Origin: Sphingobacterium sp. PCS056
Lineage (GTDB): Bacteria; Bacteroidota; Bacteroidia; Sphingobacteriales; Sphingobacteriaceae
NCBI RefSeq assembly: GCF_023273895.1
Contig: NZ_CP096883.1
Coordinates: 1,674,001 to 1,738,000 of the forward strand
DNA length: 64,000 nucleotides
Reading direction: 5' to 3'
The first letter of the stretch is position 1; each line of letters opens with the position of its first letter. Positions 27,780-39,300 of this stretch are shown piece by piece. The notes below the pieces were generated by a model. The model was not told the origin of the DNA, did no database searches, and was given only the letters and a program-made list of their open reading frames with translations. Both the position numbers and the translations under genes were made by a program.

Positions 27780-29231
27780 ATGAGTACTAAAGACGACGAT
27801 TTACTAAAAGAGCTAGAGCTCGAAGAATATAAATACGGGTTCACGACAGACATCGAAATGGAATTTGCACCGATTGGTCTTACAGAAGACACCGTGCGTT
27901 TTATTTCGGCAAAGAAAAATGAACCTGAATGGTTATTGGAGTGGAGATTGAAAGCATTCCGTCATTTTCAGACCTTAAAAATGCCTAAATGGCAAAATTT
28001 TGAAACACCTGAAGTTGATTTTCAAGGTATCTCTTATTATGCGGCACCTAAGGTGAAACCGCAATTAAATAGTTTAGACGAAGTAGACCCAGAATTGTTG
28101 TCTACGTTTGCTAAATTGGGGATCCCATTGGATGAACAGAAAATCTTAGCAGGTGTGGTTGCTGTAGATGCTGTATTTGATTCGGTCTCTGTGAAAACGA
28201 CTTTCCGTGAAAAACTAAAAGAGCAAGGTGTCATCTTTTGTTCTTTTGGAGAAGCTGTTCAAGAGCATCCAGAATTGGTGAAAAAATATTTGGGGACAGT
28301 TGTTCCTCAAACTGATAATATTTATGCGGCATTAAATTCTGCTGTATTTTCTGATGGGTCATTTGTATATATTCCGAAAGGCGTTCGTTGTCCGATGGAA
28401 TTGTCTACTTATTTCCGTATCAATGCGCAAAACACCGGTCAATTTGAGCGTACGTTGATCGTAGCTGAAGAAGGAGCATATGTTTCTTATTTGGAGGGTT
28501 GTACTGCACCTATGCGTGATGAAAATCAATTGCACGCAGCAGTGGTAGAATTGATCGCTGAAAAAGACGCAGAAATAAAATATTCTACTGTTCAAAACTG
28601 GTATCCTGGTGATAAAGATGGTAAAGGTGGTATTTTTAACTTTGTTACAAAACGAGGAATCTGTAAAGGAGACAATAGTAAGATCTCTTGGACACAGGTG
28701 GAGACTGGTTCTGCAATTACATGGAAATATCCAGGTGTAATCTTGAAAGGCGATAACTCAGTTGGTGAGTTTTACTCCGTAGCGATGACCCGTAATATGC
28801 AAGTCGCTGATACAGGCACCAAGATGATTCACATCGGAAAGAATACAAAATCAAAAATTATTTCTAAAGGTATTTCTGCTGGTAAAAGCCATAATAGCTA
28901 TAGAGGTTTGGTGAAAATCGGTCCTCATGCAGACAATGCAAGAAACTTTACACAATGTGATTCTTTACTAATTGGAGACCGTTGTGGTGCACATACTTTT
29001 CCTTACATCGAAAATCGTAATAATACAGCAACTTTAGAGCACGAAGCAACTACTTCAAAAATTGGAGAAGATCAAGTCTTTTATCTCAATCAACGGGGTA
29101 TTGATTCTGAAAAAGCTGTAGGACTTATTGTCAATGGTTACGCCAAAGAAGTGTTAAATCAATTGCCAATGGAGTTTGCAGTAGAAGCTCAAAAATTATT
29201 AGCAATCTCATTAGAAGGTTCAGTAGGATAG
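27780..29231 (+). CDS. sufB: Fe-S cluster assembly scaffold SufB
   Basis: A 483-residue SufB, the scaffold component of the SUF system on which Fe-S clusters are built together with SufC and SufD. Conserved stretches include [15 protein letters not shown] (about 160-175), [43 protein letters not shown] and, in the C-terminal beta-helix, [26 protein letters not shown] with the cysteines implicated in cluster or persulfide handling. Length is normal. It is followed by sufC after 71 bases and sufD, forming the operon; the 5' partner on the other strand is the Lrp gene. Confidence 0.97.
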   Translation: MSTKDDDLLKELELEEYKYGFTTDIEMEFAPIGLTEDTVRFISAKKNEPEWLLEWRLKAFRHFQTLKMPKWQNFETPEVDFQGISYYAAPKVKPQLNSLDEVDPELLSTFAKLGIPLDEQKILAGVVAVDAVFDSVSVKTTFREKLKEQGVIFCSFGEAVQEHPELVKKYLGTVVPQTDNIYAALNSAVFSDGSFVYIPKGVRCPMELSTYFRINAQNTGQFERTLIVAEEGAYVSYLEGCTAPMRDENQLHAAVVELIAEKDAEIKYSTVQNWYPGDKDGKGGIFNFVTKRGICKGDNSKISWTQVETGSAITWKYPGVILKGDNSVGEFYSVAMTRNMQVADTGTKMIHIGKNTKSKIISKGISAGKSHNSYRGLVKIGPHADNARNFTQCDSLLIGDRCGAHTFPYIENRNNTATLEHEATTSKIGEDQVFYLNQRGIDSEKAVGLIVNGYAKEVLNQLPMEFAVEAQKLLAISLEGSVG

Positions 29232-29302
29232 ATATAAAAATATAGTTGCGTAATAAGAGCTAGCTAATAGCACTTGAGGCAATACACAATACTAATAAAG
29301 AA

Positions 29303-30061
29303 ATGTTAAGTATAAAAAATTTACACGCGTCTGTAGACGGCAAACAAATTTTAAAAGGTTTAAATCTTGAAGTAAAAGCAGGTGAGATTCATGCCATCAT
29401 GGGTCCAAATGGCGCTGGTAAAAGTACTTTAGGAAATGTTTTAGCTGGTCGTGATGCGTACGAAGTAACTGAAGGTGAAGCTTTATTGGACAATGTTGAT
29501 CTATTGGATTTATCTCCTGAGGATCGTGCTCGTGAAGGTCTATTCTTAGCTTTCCAATATCCAATCGAAATACCAGGGGTATCAAACATTAACTTCTTAA
29601 AGACAGCGGTTAACGATATTCGTGCATATAAAGGTTTGCCTCCTATGGAAGCAAAGGAGTTCTTAAAAACGGTTAAAGAAAAACAACAATTGGTTGAATT
29701 CTCTGCTAACTTAGCGAATCGTTCATTAAATGAAGGATTTTCTGGTGGTGAGAAAAAACGTAATGAAATTTTTCAATTGGCGATGTTAAATCCTAAATTA
29801 TCTATCTTGGACGAGACAGATTCAGGATTGGATATTGATGCTTTACGTATCGTAGCTAACGGTGTGAATCAATTGCGTTCTAAAGATAATGCTTTTGTAG
29901 TGATCACACACTATCAACGTCTTTTAGATTATATCGTGCCTGATGTTGTGCACGTATTATACAACGGACGCATTGTGAAATCTGGTCCTAAAGAACTTGC
30001 TTTAGAATTAGAAGAAAAAGGTTACGATTGGTTAAAAGAATTAGACGCACAAAACGCATAA
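29303..30061 (+). CDS. sufC: Fe-S assembly ATPase SufC
   Basis: A 252-residue ABC-type ATPase that drives conformational change in the SufBCD complex. Walker [11 protein letters not shown] (about 34-43), signature [10 protein letters not shown] (about 149-158) and Walker [13 protein letters not shown] are all intact. The Asp in place of the usual Ala after Glu in the Walker B region (DETDSGLD) is typical of SufC rather than of transporters. It sits in the middle of the sufB-C-D operon. Confidence 0.97.
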   Translation: MLSIKNLHASVDGKQILKGLNLEVKAGEIHAIMGPNGAGKSTLGNVLAGRDAYEVTEGEALLDNVDLLDLSPEDRAREGLFLAFQYPIEIPGVSNINFLKTAVNDIRAYKGLPPMEAKEFLKTVKEKQQLVEFSANLANRSLNEGFSGGEKKRNEIFQLAMLNPKLSILDETDSGLDIDALRIVANGVNQLRSKDNAFVVITHYQRLLDYIVPDVVHVLYNGRIVKSGPKELALELEEKGYDWLKELDAQNA

Positions 30062-30118
30062 TCACCCTAAATCTTGTGAAAGAATAGAGTTTTTTAAGCG
30101 ATTTGATTAAAATATAAA

Positions 30119-31420
30119 ATGAATACATTAGTTTCAGAATCATTACTTCAACAAGTGTTGAACAGTTTTCAAGAGCAAGTGGCAGAGCCTGCTTTTTTGT
30201 CGACGATACGTCAGCAAGCTTTTGATCGCTTTTCGGCAGTTGGCTTTCCTACTGTGAAAGATGAAGAATGGAAATATACCAATATTCATAAACTTATCGA
30301 TCAATCATATGTATTGAATTCGGATGTGGATATTGAAGGATTAGATTTTAGTGCTGGCGAAATTCCAAACTTGGATGCCCACCGCATCGTATTAGTTAAC
30401 GGTCAATACATGCTTTCATTTTCTTCGTTGGAAGAGGAAAATGGTCTTATCGTAAAAACTATGGAAGATGCTGTGGAGGAACCTGCTTTTAAAGCTCATT
30501 TTGCGCAGCATGCTGATAAAGCCAATAACCCTTTCGTAGCATTAAATACTGCCGGTTATACAAATGGTGTTTTTATTGCACTAGCAAAAAATACAATTTT
30601 ATCAAAACCAATTCATATTATCCATGTTGCGACAGGCCGTGAAGATTTCTTCTCGCAAACACGTAATCTGATTGTTGTAGATGCCAATGCTGAGTTAGAG
30701 ATTATTGAGTCCTATATGACAGTGGATGGTGCTGCTAAAAACATTCAAAATAAAGTTTCGGAAATCGTGATCAAGGAGAATGCGAAAATGCAGCACTATT
30801 ATTTGCAAATCGCAGAAGCGGTCAGTCATTATTTCAATCATACCGAAGTATATCAAGAGAAGTATAGCCTTTATAATAATTATAACTGTAACTTCCCTGG
30901 CGCATCTTTTATTAGAAATAATATCAATATACGTCTTGATGCCGAAAATGTAGAGAGTCACTTATATGGTATCAATTTGACAGATGATAAACAGTTGGTG
31001 GATAACCATACGGAAGTCGATCATATGAAACCGCATTGTGAATCTTACGAATGGTACAAAAACATTACGCAAGGCGAGTCAACAGCTGTTTTTAACGGTA
31101 AAATTTTTGTGCGTGAAGATGCTCAAAAAACCAACGCATTCCAGCAAAATAATAATTTGTTGATTTCAGATCAATCAGCAGTTTATACAAAACCGCAGTT
31201 GGAAATTTTCGCTGACGATGTTAAGTGTTCACATGGTTGTACCATAGGACAGTTTGACAATGATGCCTTGTTCTATTTAAGAGCGAGAGGCATAGGAGAA
31301 CAAGCAGCACGTATTTTATTAGTACATGCATTTGCATTTGATGTAACTAGTCGTTTTTCAAATGATGTTGTTCGTCAATATGTAGAAGAATTAGTTGAAG
31401 AAAGTTTAACAAGCAAATAG
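30119..31420 (+). CDS. sufD: Fe-S cluster assembly protein SufD
   Basis: A 433-residue SufD, the paralogue of SufB that pairs with it on the SufC dimer. The N-terminal part has GFPTVKDEEWKYTNIHKL (about 41-58), the standard SufD opening. The C-terminal beta-helix holds FADDVKCSHGCTIGQFDNDALFYLRARGI with the conserved Cys/His pair. It starts 57 bases after sufC and ends the operon before a strong terminator. sufS and sufE, often linked to sufBCD in related bacteria, are not present in the window. Confidence 0.96.
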   Translation: MNTLVSESLLQQVLNSFQEQVAEPAFLSTIRQQAFDRFSAVGFPTVKDEEWKYTNIHKLIDQSYVLNSDVDIEGLDFSAGEIPNLDAHRIVLVNGQYMLSFSSLEEENGLIVKTMEDAVEEPAFKAHFAQHADKANNPFVALNTAGYTNGVFIALAKNTILSKPIHIIHVATGREDFFSQTRNLIVVDANAELEIIESYMTVDGAAKNIQNKVSEIVIKENAKMQHYYLQIAEAVSHYFNHTEVYQEKYSLYNNYNCNFPGASFIRNNINIRLDAENVESHLYGINLTDDKQLVDNHTEVDHMKPHCESYEWYKNITQGESTAVFNGKIFVREDAQKTNAFQQNNNLLISDQSAVYTKPQLEIFADDVKCSHGCTIGQFDNDALFYLRARGIGEQAARILLVHAFAFDVTSRFSNDVVRQYVEELVEESLTSK

Positions 31421-31446
31421 GTCACTCCCTATTGCTCTATCTATAA

Positions 31447-31478
31447 AAAAGCGTTTGAACTCTAATTCAAACGCTTTT
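31447..31478. terminator. Terminator of sufBCD
   Basis: A perfect 13-bp stem AAAAGCGTTTGAA (31447-31459) with its complement at 31466-31478 and loop CTCTAA. It lies directly against the stop of the convergent gene at 31480, so it serves both strands. Confidence 0.88.
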
Positions 31479-31479
31479 A

Positions 31480-31899
31480 CTATGAAATAATTTCAATTGC
31501 TGGATTTACTTTTAAAATTTCCTGGAGAAAAGTATCCTCGGAATTTGGATTGATAAAGACATCATCATATATATTAAAGTGTACCACCAGCCCCTTTTGA
31601 TATGGATTAAAAAATGGGTACAGTCCTCTAGTTTGATTTCGTTCAATTTTTCGGATTGAAGGAATTGAAATTGTCTTCTTTTCTAAAAAATGATTCAACT
31701 TCAAGGATTTGTCAACAATACTATATTTTGGAAATATAAAAATGATGTACCAGATGGAACCAAGAAATACGGTTGATAACAGTGCACTTAGATAAATTCC
31801 ATTATTAATACTTCCATAATATTTAAAAATAAGGATAGTTAAGATAATCAGTAACCAAATGTAGGTTCCTCCATTGATTTTTGGTCTATAATTTTTCAT
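31480..31899 (-). CDS. Small membrane protein with bacterial PH-like domain
   Basis: A 139-residue protein with two membrane helices (about 12-27 and 36-57) followed by a compact beta-rich domain. The segment YSIVDKSLKLNHFLEKKTISIPSIRKIERN (about 60-88, in part) has the pattern of the bacterial PH domain family (DUF304/YdbT-like): a strand pair, then an I-P-x-x-x-I-x-x-I helix start. The C terminus (DVFINPNSEDTFLQEILKVNPAIEI) also matches the ending typical of small Bacteroidota PH-domain proteins. The function is unknown, presumably membrane or envelope related. Single gene. Confidence 0.7.
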   Translation of the reverse strand: MKNYRPKINGGTYIWLLIILTILIFKYYGSINNGIYLSALLSTVFLGSIWYIIFIFPKYSIVDKSLKLNHFLEKKTISIPSIRKIERNQTRGLYPFFNPYQKGLVVHFNIYDDVFINPNSEDTFLQEILKVNPAIEIIS

Positions 31900-32050
31900 A
31901 ATGAAGTATTTTTGTGGTATTCAATACTTTAAGTTAGTGTTTTTTCTGCTATTTCCATATAAATTTTTCAATATATAGTAATTCATAGGTCATTTGATCT
32001 TTTAAATTGGTGAATAGTTGTTTTAATTTTTGATTTTGAATAAATACGTT

Positions 32051-33526
32051 ATGGCTTCAATTTCTTTTACACGCAATAGAATACGCATCTTAGGTCTGGC
32101 ACTCGTTTTTGTAGTGTCCATATATATCATCATGTTTCGTGTGATAGATCAACGTTTGGAGCGATTGAATAAACGTATTTTAAAGGAGGTATCATTAGAA
32201 AAATCAGAGCTTGTTCAAAAAGAATTTGACGATTTTGATCGCATTTTTCACTTAATGGGACTTGCTGCAGATGAAGGTCAGCAAGAGTTTATGAATAAAC
32301 TCATTGAACAAGACAGCGTTAAACAATTTCTTGTTGCTTATTCCTACTGGAAGTCTGAATCGGGAGTTTATTCAGAAAAATTAACATGGTACAACGATAA
32401 AAGTGTTATAGATTCCATTTTTATTCAGACGAAATTATTTGAAGATATCACATCAGCAACCTTTATTCAAGGTAAAAATGGCATGTATTTGCGGATTCAT
32501 ATTAAAACGAATAAAGGTGTTCTACAATTGATTTTAGATCTCTATAAATTCAATACTTATATAGCAAATCAAAACATAGGAATGCGGGCTTATTTTGAAC
32601 TATATGATGATCATGGGATATGTATTATGCATCCTGATCTAACCCATATCGGGAAAAAAAGAAAAGAAGTTATAATGAGCTATCCAATTAGAGATAGTGT
32701 GATCCTCTCGGATCATCTAGGATTAGAGGTGTTGCTGGAAGAATATAAATTAAATGGTATATTTTCAGATAGTAAATTTTTTGTAAACGTCGTTTTGCTT
32801 ATGACAGCAGATGAAGTTCGCGATATCGGCAATACAGCATTTCTCTTGGGAGCCTTAGGTATTGCTACAATGCTACTTTTTATGTTTTTAATTGATTTGC
32901 AAAACAGAAAAGCAAAGCAATTGATGTTAAGGAATTTGGAGTACCAGAAAGAAGATGCTTTGCTGCGATTTGAAAATTTAAAAAGAAAAGTCGATCCTCA
33001 TTTTTTATTCAATGCATTGGGTTCTTTGCAGCAATTAATAGGTAAAGACCCAATCCAAGCAAAGGCTTTTGTGGGCAAAATGGCGAAGGTATACCGTAAG
33101 TTCTTAAGTCGTGATGAAACTGGGTTGACAACAATAAAAGAAGAAATCGTACTAGGAGAAGAATATTTTTTTCTACAAAAGATTCGCTTTGCAGACACCT
33201 TAAATCCTTTAGAAATCAATATTTCGACAGAATCGATGGCTTTATATATTCCCCGTTTTAGTTTGCAAATCCTGATCGAAAATGCGATTAAGCATAATGA
33301 ACTCAATAAGGAAAAACCGCTGTCGATCTCCATTATTGAAACCCACGGCCAGCTTGTTGTGCGAAACACGGTGTTGTTAAAAAATCCAGATGTGGATTCA
33401 GCGGGCTATGGAACGCAAATGATCGCACATGTGTATGATTTTTATCATGTCCAAGGTTTTGAAATACAGTATACTGAGGCATATTTTATAGTTTACCTCC
33501 CCTTTATTCATATTGATAGTCAATAA
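32051..33526 (+). CDS. LytS/YehU-type sensor histidine kinase
   Basis: A 491-residue sensor kinase (from ATG 32051; a TTG seven codons upstream is less likely). Membrane helix 1 lies at about 13-31 and helix 2 at about 261-281. The 230 residues between them form a periplasmic sensor with a Cache-like feel (RIHIKTNKGVLQLILDLY; ICIMHPDLTHIGKK). The cytoplasmic His_kinase domain has the phosphoacceptor in KRKVDPHFLFNAL (His317) and the ATPase N-box QILIENAIKHNELN. Kinases of this type pair with LytTR response regulators. One such regulator lies at 41068, after a protease and a SusC/SusD pair on the same strand, and is the obvious partner candidate. Start and gene spacing suggest the kinase is the first gene of that cassette. 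Confidence 0.9.
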   Translation: MASISFTRNRIRILGLALVFVVSIYIIMFRVIDQRLERLNKRILKEVSLEKSELVQKEFDDFDRIFHLMGLAADEGQQEFMNKLIEQDSVKQFLVAYSYWKSESGVYSEKLTWYNDKSVIDSIFIQTKLFEDITSATFIQGKNGMYLRIHIKTNKGVLQLILDLYKFNTYIANQNIGMRAYFELYDDHGICIMHPDLTHIGKKRKEVIMSYPIRDSVILSDHLGLEVLLEEYKLNGIFSDSKFFVNVVLLMTADEVRDIGNTAFLLGALGIATMLLFMFLIDLQNRKAKQLMLRNLEYQKEDALLRFENLKRKVDPHFLFNALGSLQQLIGKDPIQAKAFVGKMAKVYRKFLSRDETGLTTIKEEIVLGEEYFFLQKIRFADTLNPLEINISTESMALYIPRFSLQILIENAIKHNELNKEKPLSISIIETHGQLVVRNTVLLKNPDVDSAGYGTQMIAHVYDFYHVQGFEIQYTEAYFIVYLPFIHIDSQ

Positions 33527-33685
33527 AGTTAAAATAATAATTTTATAGCGCTAGACTATTCTTCTAGTATTACTGCGGATTCACTCCTAAAATTAACGCC
33601 TTCACTCGGATTCGCTTTTTGGAACGATAATATATTGGCATCTTCACCACCCTATATCTATGAGTCCTATATTAATTTAATACAA

Positions 33686-36301
33686 ATGAATAATCTGCCT
33701 TTCAAAAGAAATTCAGCATTAGCAAGCTTAAGTTTCTTTTCCATTTTTATCCTCAATTCTTGTCAGCTGCTCAGTCCATTAGGCTTAGGTAAAAAGAAAG
33801 ATGTTGTCGCTGATTCCACAAAAAAGGATTCGACTTTGGTATATGATAAGTTTTTAAAAAATGCCAAAATTGATAGCGGAATTTTTAATGTGATTAATAA
33901 AGAGAAAGATTTCTTTTTTGAGATACCTGTAGAAAAACTAGATCAAGATTTTTTATTGATCAATAAAATCTCTTCAGTGCCATTAGCATTGAACGAAGCC
34001 GGTTTAAACAAAGGCATGAATTATGAGAATAAAGTAATACGTTTCTCCCTAAAGAAAGCGCGTAAAGAAATTTGGGCAAGTGAGATCAAACCTCAGGTAG
34101 AAGTTCCCAAAGAAGATGCGATAGCGCGTTCTGTAGCCGACAATTTTACACCTTCTTTTATTGAGTCATTTAAAATCGAAGGGTATAATAAGGATTCTTC
34201 TTCGGTCATCATCAAAGTCAATAAAGTATTCGATGGTACAGAAAAAAGTTTTAATGATGTATTTACCAATATTGGTTTAGGCACATCACCAAAGACTGCT
34301 TTATCTATTATTGATCAAATGAAATCATTTGATAACAATGTCGTAATTCGTTCGATCTTATCTACACGAGTAACAGAAGGGAATGAATCGATTCCCATTA
34401 GTTTGACGATAACAAGTAATATATTAGAATTACCCAAAGATGCGATGAAACCCCGGTTCTCGGATCCAAGGGTCGGTTATTTTACTACTCCGCGCTGGTA
34501 CTTTTCAGATAAACAGCAGGAATTAGAGAAAAGAGAACTCGTAACGCGTTGGCGTCTAGAACCGCGCGAAGAAGATGTACAACGTTATTTAGCCGGTGAA
34601 CTGGTTGTTCCAAAGAAACCCATCGTTTTCTATATCGATCCAGCTACTCCACAACAATGGCGTCAGCAAATTATCGAAGGGGTACATGATTGGCAAAAAG
34701 CTTTCGAAGAAGCTGGATTTAAAGATGCAATCATCGCAAAAGAAGTTCCCAAAGGAATGGATTTCGATATGGATGATGCAAACACCTCAGCGATCACGTA
34801 TGCAGCATCTCCACAGGCTAATGCCATGGGACCCTCAGTTGTAGATCCTCGCACTGGTGAAATTCTAGAAGCAGACGTCATTTGGTGGCACAACGTAATG
34901 ACAGCATTGAACTCATGGATGCGCGTACAGACTGGTATTATTGACCCAACAGTTCGTGGTAATATATTTTCGGACGAAAAAATGGCGCATGCTATTCGTT
35001 TTGTGTCTTCTCATGAGATTGGTCACACCTTAGGGCTGAAACATAATATGGGTTCTTCTTTTGGATTTCCTGTAGACTCTTTGCGTTCGGCATCTTTTAC
35101 ACAAAAGATGGGTGGTACAGCAACATCCATTATGGATTATGCTCGTTTTAATTATGTTGCACAGCCTGAAGATCAAGTGCAAGCCATCACACCAGTGATC
35201 GGGTTGTATGATAAATATGCGATTGCATGGGCTTATCGTTGGTATCCAAATAAAACAGCTTGGGAAGAACTACCATTGTTGAAAAAAGAAATCGAAGCCA
35301 AGCAAGACAATCCTTACTATTGGTATGGAGAACAGCAAGACCCTAAAAATACAATTGACCCAAGATCACAATCTGAGGATTTGGGCGATAATGCGATGCT
35401 TGCCGGAACCTATGGTTTGAAAAATTTGAAACGCATCATGCCTCAAATTATTAATTGGACAACGACTTCTGGTCAAGATTATTACAAAGCCGGTAAATTG
35501 TATATGGCAGTGATCGGTCAGTGGTATACTTATGCCGATCATGTATCTAATAATATTGGAGGTATCTACTTAAATAATCCTGTTTTGGGAGATGGCAAAG
35601 ATGCTTATGCAGCAGTACCACGTCAGACACAAATAGAAGCATTAGCTTATTTGAAACAACATGTCTTCACGCTGCCAGAATGGTTGTTCCGTAAGGAATT
35701 GATGACAAAAACTTTCCCATTAAAAGATAGTCCAGTAGGATCATTTGAATATGCGCCCTATACATTAAAAAGAGAGTTTCAATACAGTTTGTTGTATAAT
35801 TTGCTTCAAGACCAACGCTTACTGCGTATGACAGAGATGGAATTATTATTTGGACGTAGCCAAGCTTGGAGTGTAGAAGAATTTTTGAAAGCACTGCGTC
35901 AAGATATTTTTGCAAAAACGATAGCAAAGCAAAACTTAGATATCGATGCACGTATGTTGCAGCAAAATTATATCGATATTTTATTGATTACCAATAATAA
36001 AAGTATGGATAAGTTAAACACAAAGAAATTATCTTTTGTGGACCAATTTATGCAAACAGCCAAGCCAACTTTTTGTCCGATACACGGCACAACACATGCG
36101 GCTACTGATGAATCTCATTTACGTAATGTACATGTTTCGGGTATGAGTAGAACCGCTGAAATGTTGACCGTAAAACGTGCTGAACTCATTCAGATCCAAA
36201 AGTTGTTGAAAGCGGCACAATCATCAGGCGATTTTACCACACAAGCACATTATCAAGACCTATTAATGCGAATTAGTAGTACTTTAAATATGAATAAATA
36301 A
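33686..36301 (+). CDS. Zinc metalloprotease lipoprotein, metzincin-like (DUF5117/DUF5118 type)
   Basis: An 871-residue lipoprotein from the ATG at 33686, which gives a clean lipoprotein signal (lipobox LNSC, Cys26); an upstream TTG would add 17 non-signal residues. The N-terminal 300 residues resemble DUF5118/DUF5117. The catalytic centre is SSHEIGHTLGLKHN: HExxHxxGxxH with zinc-ligand His at 443, 447 and 453 and Glu444, followed about 30 residues on by a Met-turn TSIMDYARF. This is the metzincin arrangement. The C-terminal region is helical. Such proteins are secreted or surface proteases of Bacteroidota. It is immediately followed (23 bases) by a SusC gene, which suggests that peptides released by this protease are imported by the SusC/SusD pair. 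Confidence 0.88.
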   Translation: MNNLPFKRNSALASLSFFSIFILNSCQLLSPLGLGKKKDVVADSTKKDSTLVYDKFLKNAKIDSGIFNVINKEKDFFFEIPVEKLDQDFLLINKISSVPLALNEAGLNKGMNYENKVIRFSLKKARKEIWASEIKPQVEVPKEDAIARSVADNFTPSFIESFKIEGYNKDSSSVIIKVNKVFDGTEKSFNDVFTNIGLGTSPKTALSIIDQMKSFDNNVVIRSILSTRVTEGNESIPISLTITSNILELPKDAMKPRFSDPRVGYFTTPRWYFSDKQQELEKRELVTRWRLEPREEDVQRYLAGELVVPKKPIVFYIDPATPQQWRQQIIEGVHDWQKAFEEAGFKDAIIAKEVPKGMDFDMDDANTSAITYAASPQANAMGPSVVDPRTGEILEADVIWWHNVMTALNSWMRVQTGIIDPTVRGNIFSDEKMAHAIRFVSSHEIGHTLGLKHNMGSSFGFPVDSLRSASFTQKMGGTATSIMDYARFNYVAQPEDQVQAITPVIGLYDKYAIAWAYRWYPNKTAWEELPLLKKEIEAKQDNPYYWYGEQQDPKNTIDPRSQSEDLGDNAMLAGTYGLKNLKRIMPQIINWTTTSGQDYYKAGKLYMAVIGQWYTYADHVSNNIGGIYLNNPVLGDGKDAYAAVPRQTQIEALAYLKQHVFTLPEWLFRKELMTKTFPLKDSPVGSFEYAPYTLKREFQYSLLYNLLQDQRLLRMTEMELLFGRSQAWSVEEFLKALRQDIFAKTIAKQNLDIDARMLQQNYIDILLITNNKSMDKLNTKKLSFVDQFMQTAKPTFCPIHGTTHAATDESHLRNVHVSGMSRTAEMLTVKRAELIQIQKLLKAAQSSGDFTTQAHYQDLLMRISSTLNMNK

Positions 36302-36324
36302 CTAAATCTATATATCAAAAACAA

Positions 36325-39300
36325 ATGAACAAATTCTTACTCTTTATTGCGTTTTCTTGTTTCCATCTACTGACTTTTGCCCAAGAGACAGTCACCTTAA
36401 AAGGAAAGGTGTTGGATAGCAAGACGCAAGCTCCAATTTCAGGAGCAACTGTATTTATTGAAAGTACAGCAGTAGGGGAATCTACTGGGGTATCTGGCCA
36501 AATACAACAATCGGCTTTGGGTGCGGTAACAGATCAAACAGGTAACTTTACGTTAAATGTTCCTACAGATGTAAAGTATTTTACAGTTTCTTTTGTGGGT
36601 TATCAGAATAGACAAATCCAGGTTGCCAAAGTATTTAATACGATTTATTTGGAGTCTCTTGAAAATGCCTTACAAGAGGTTATCGTGACTGGATATAATC
36701 CAATTGCAAAGAAAAAAAATACTACTGCTTATACTAAACTTAAAGTCGATGATATCAAGCAAACTGGTGTGTCGAGTATTGATCAATTATTAGAAGGTCA
36801 GGTAGCTGGGTTACAATTGACCAACTTAACTGGAGGACCAAATTCAGCTCCGCAGATCCGTATTCGCGGTACTGTATCTATCAATGGTACGCAGGATCCA
36901 CTTTGGGTAATCGATGGTTTGCCCATTGAAGGAACAGCTCTGCCAAACTCCTTTGATAAGGATAACTTAAATAGTTTACAAAATTTACCTATCGCGGGTA
37001 TCAATCCTGATGATATTGCCGATATCACGGTATTAAAAGATGCAGCGGCAACATCCATCTATGGTGCTAGAGCAGCCAATGGTGTCATCGTCATTACAAC
37101 AAAAAAAGGTAAGCGTGGTCCTACCCAAGTTGCAGTTTCTGCCAATAGTTTTGTAACTCAAAAACCAGATTTTGATCGCTTGAACTTAATGAATTCGTCG
37201 CAGAAAGTTGATTTCGAGTTGGCTATGGCTCAACGTAATGATTTAGATTACAGAGCCGGTAAAGGTGCTATTGCACGTTTATTGAATCAGTCAAATGAGT
37301 TGGATCTCTTCCGTCAGAGTGGCTTATCGGCTTTATCTAATAATACGCAAGCTGCTATTCAAAACTTAAGGAATCAAAATCAAAACTGGGGGGATGAATT
37401 GTTCCGTGCAGCACTAAACCAACAATATTCAGCATCCATCTCTGGAGGGTCTGATAATCATGATTTCTACCTATCTGGTGGTTTTTATGATGAACAAGCT
37501 GCAACAAGGGGAGTAGGGATGCGCCGTTACTCATTGACATTAAATAATAACTTTACCATTAGTAATAAGTTAAAGGCCGGAATTAATTTATTAGGTTCAA
37601 CAACTGGAAGAAATAACTTTATTCAAGACGCTGATGCGTTTACGAATCCTGTAAATTATATCCGTTCGGTTAACCCATATCTCTCCAAAAGAGATGCACA
37701 GGGTAAATTTGTTTATGACCCCGATATTGATGGATATGAAAATGCATATATCCCGTTTAATTCTATTGAGGAACGTCAAAATACAAGCTATAACTTAGAT
37801 AATAAAGCTTTAAAAGCAATTGCTAACTTATCTTATCAAGTATTGCCTTCCTTATTGTTACGTACTGAATTTGGTCTGCAGTTTGATGAGAACCGTTCAG
37901 AGAGATTTGCGGACAAGGAGTCTTACAATACGAGAAAATTAAGAGAGGGTACACGTTACTATGACTCTGTCGCGAAAAAGAATAAGTACTTCTTGCCTGA
38001 TGGCGGAACCATTCAAAATGATAATCGGAGCATCTTTCAATATAACTGGAAATCCTTTGCACAATATAACCTAACCTTAAATGATAAACACGATTTTGAA
38101 TTTATGGGTGGTACAGAATTACGTCGATCAAAATCTGTTGGAATTGCTACTAAAGGCTTTGGTTATAACCCAAAAACCTTGACGACTCAAAGTATTCTTT
38201 TTCCAAATGCAACGAATATAGATAATCCATTATATCGCCAATATGCCAAAGTAATTGGGGAGACATCTTACGCATCTTTCTATGCGAATGCTTCCTATAC
38301 CTATAATCAAAAATATAATGTGTACGGAAGTATTCGTTACGATGGTTCAAATATGTTCGGTGTAGATCCCAAATATAGATTTTTACCGATTTGGTCAATC
38401 TCTGGTTCATGGAATGCCAGTGAGGAAGATTTTATCAAAGAGCAAACTTGGATTTCGAATTTAAAAGTTAGAGGTTCTTACGGTATTCAAGGAAATATTG
38501 ATCGGAATACCTATCCTTTCATCATTGGTAATTACAGTACAGGAACAGTATTACCAGGGAATACAGAAGAAACGATTGTGGTTACTACACCGGCAAACGA
38601 TAAATTGCGTTGGGAGAAAACAAAATCATGGAACCTAGGCGTAGATTTAGCGGTCTTAAAAAATAGACTACAGTTTACAGTAGATTATTACAACCGCAAA
38701 TCTACAGATCTAATTGGTACAAGTAGTTTACCTTTGGAAAATGGTTTCGAGAATGTACAACGTAACTGGGCTTCAGTAAATAATGATGGTATTGAATTCA
38801 TGATCAGTAGCCGTAATATTGTACGAGAACATTTTACTTGGTCTACCGATTTTAATATTGCACATAACCGTAGTAAATTGACTCGTGTTATCAGTAACCC
38901 GAAGGCTTATTCAGTAGATGTACGTGAAGGAGACCCAATTAATTCTTTATATGTATTAGAAACCGCTGGCTTAGACAAAGACGGTCTACCTCAGTTCTAT
39001 AATGATAAGAGAGAGGTTGTTTCTTATGAAGACTTTTATGGTTTATATGATGGATGGGCAGATTTTCTACCGGGCTATAATGTGTCAACAAGCCTAACAG
39101 AAAAGACATATCAGGAGAAATTTAAATACCAAGGTTCATTGGATCCTAAATTTATTGGAGGTATGACCAATAGATTTCGTTTAGGAGCCTTTGATTTAGC
39201 AGTTTCTGCAGTATTTAATGTGGATAAATGGATGCGTCGTACACCAACTTATAATCCATCTATGGTGGATCGTGGGTTTAATTATACTACAGATGTTTTA

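Noticed and set aside
35000..35060. The HExxH protease as a gluzincin rather than metzincin
   Set aside because: The third His follows the HExxHxxGxxH spacing and a SIMDY Met-turn occurs about 30 residues later, which fits metzincins.
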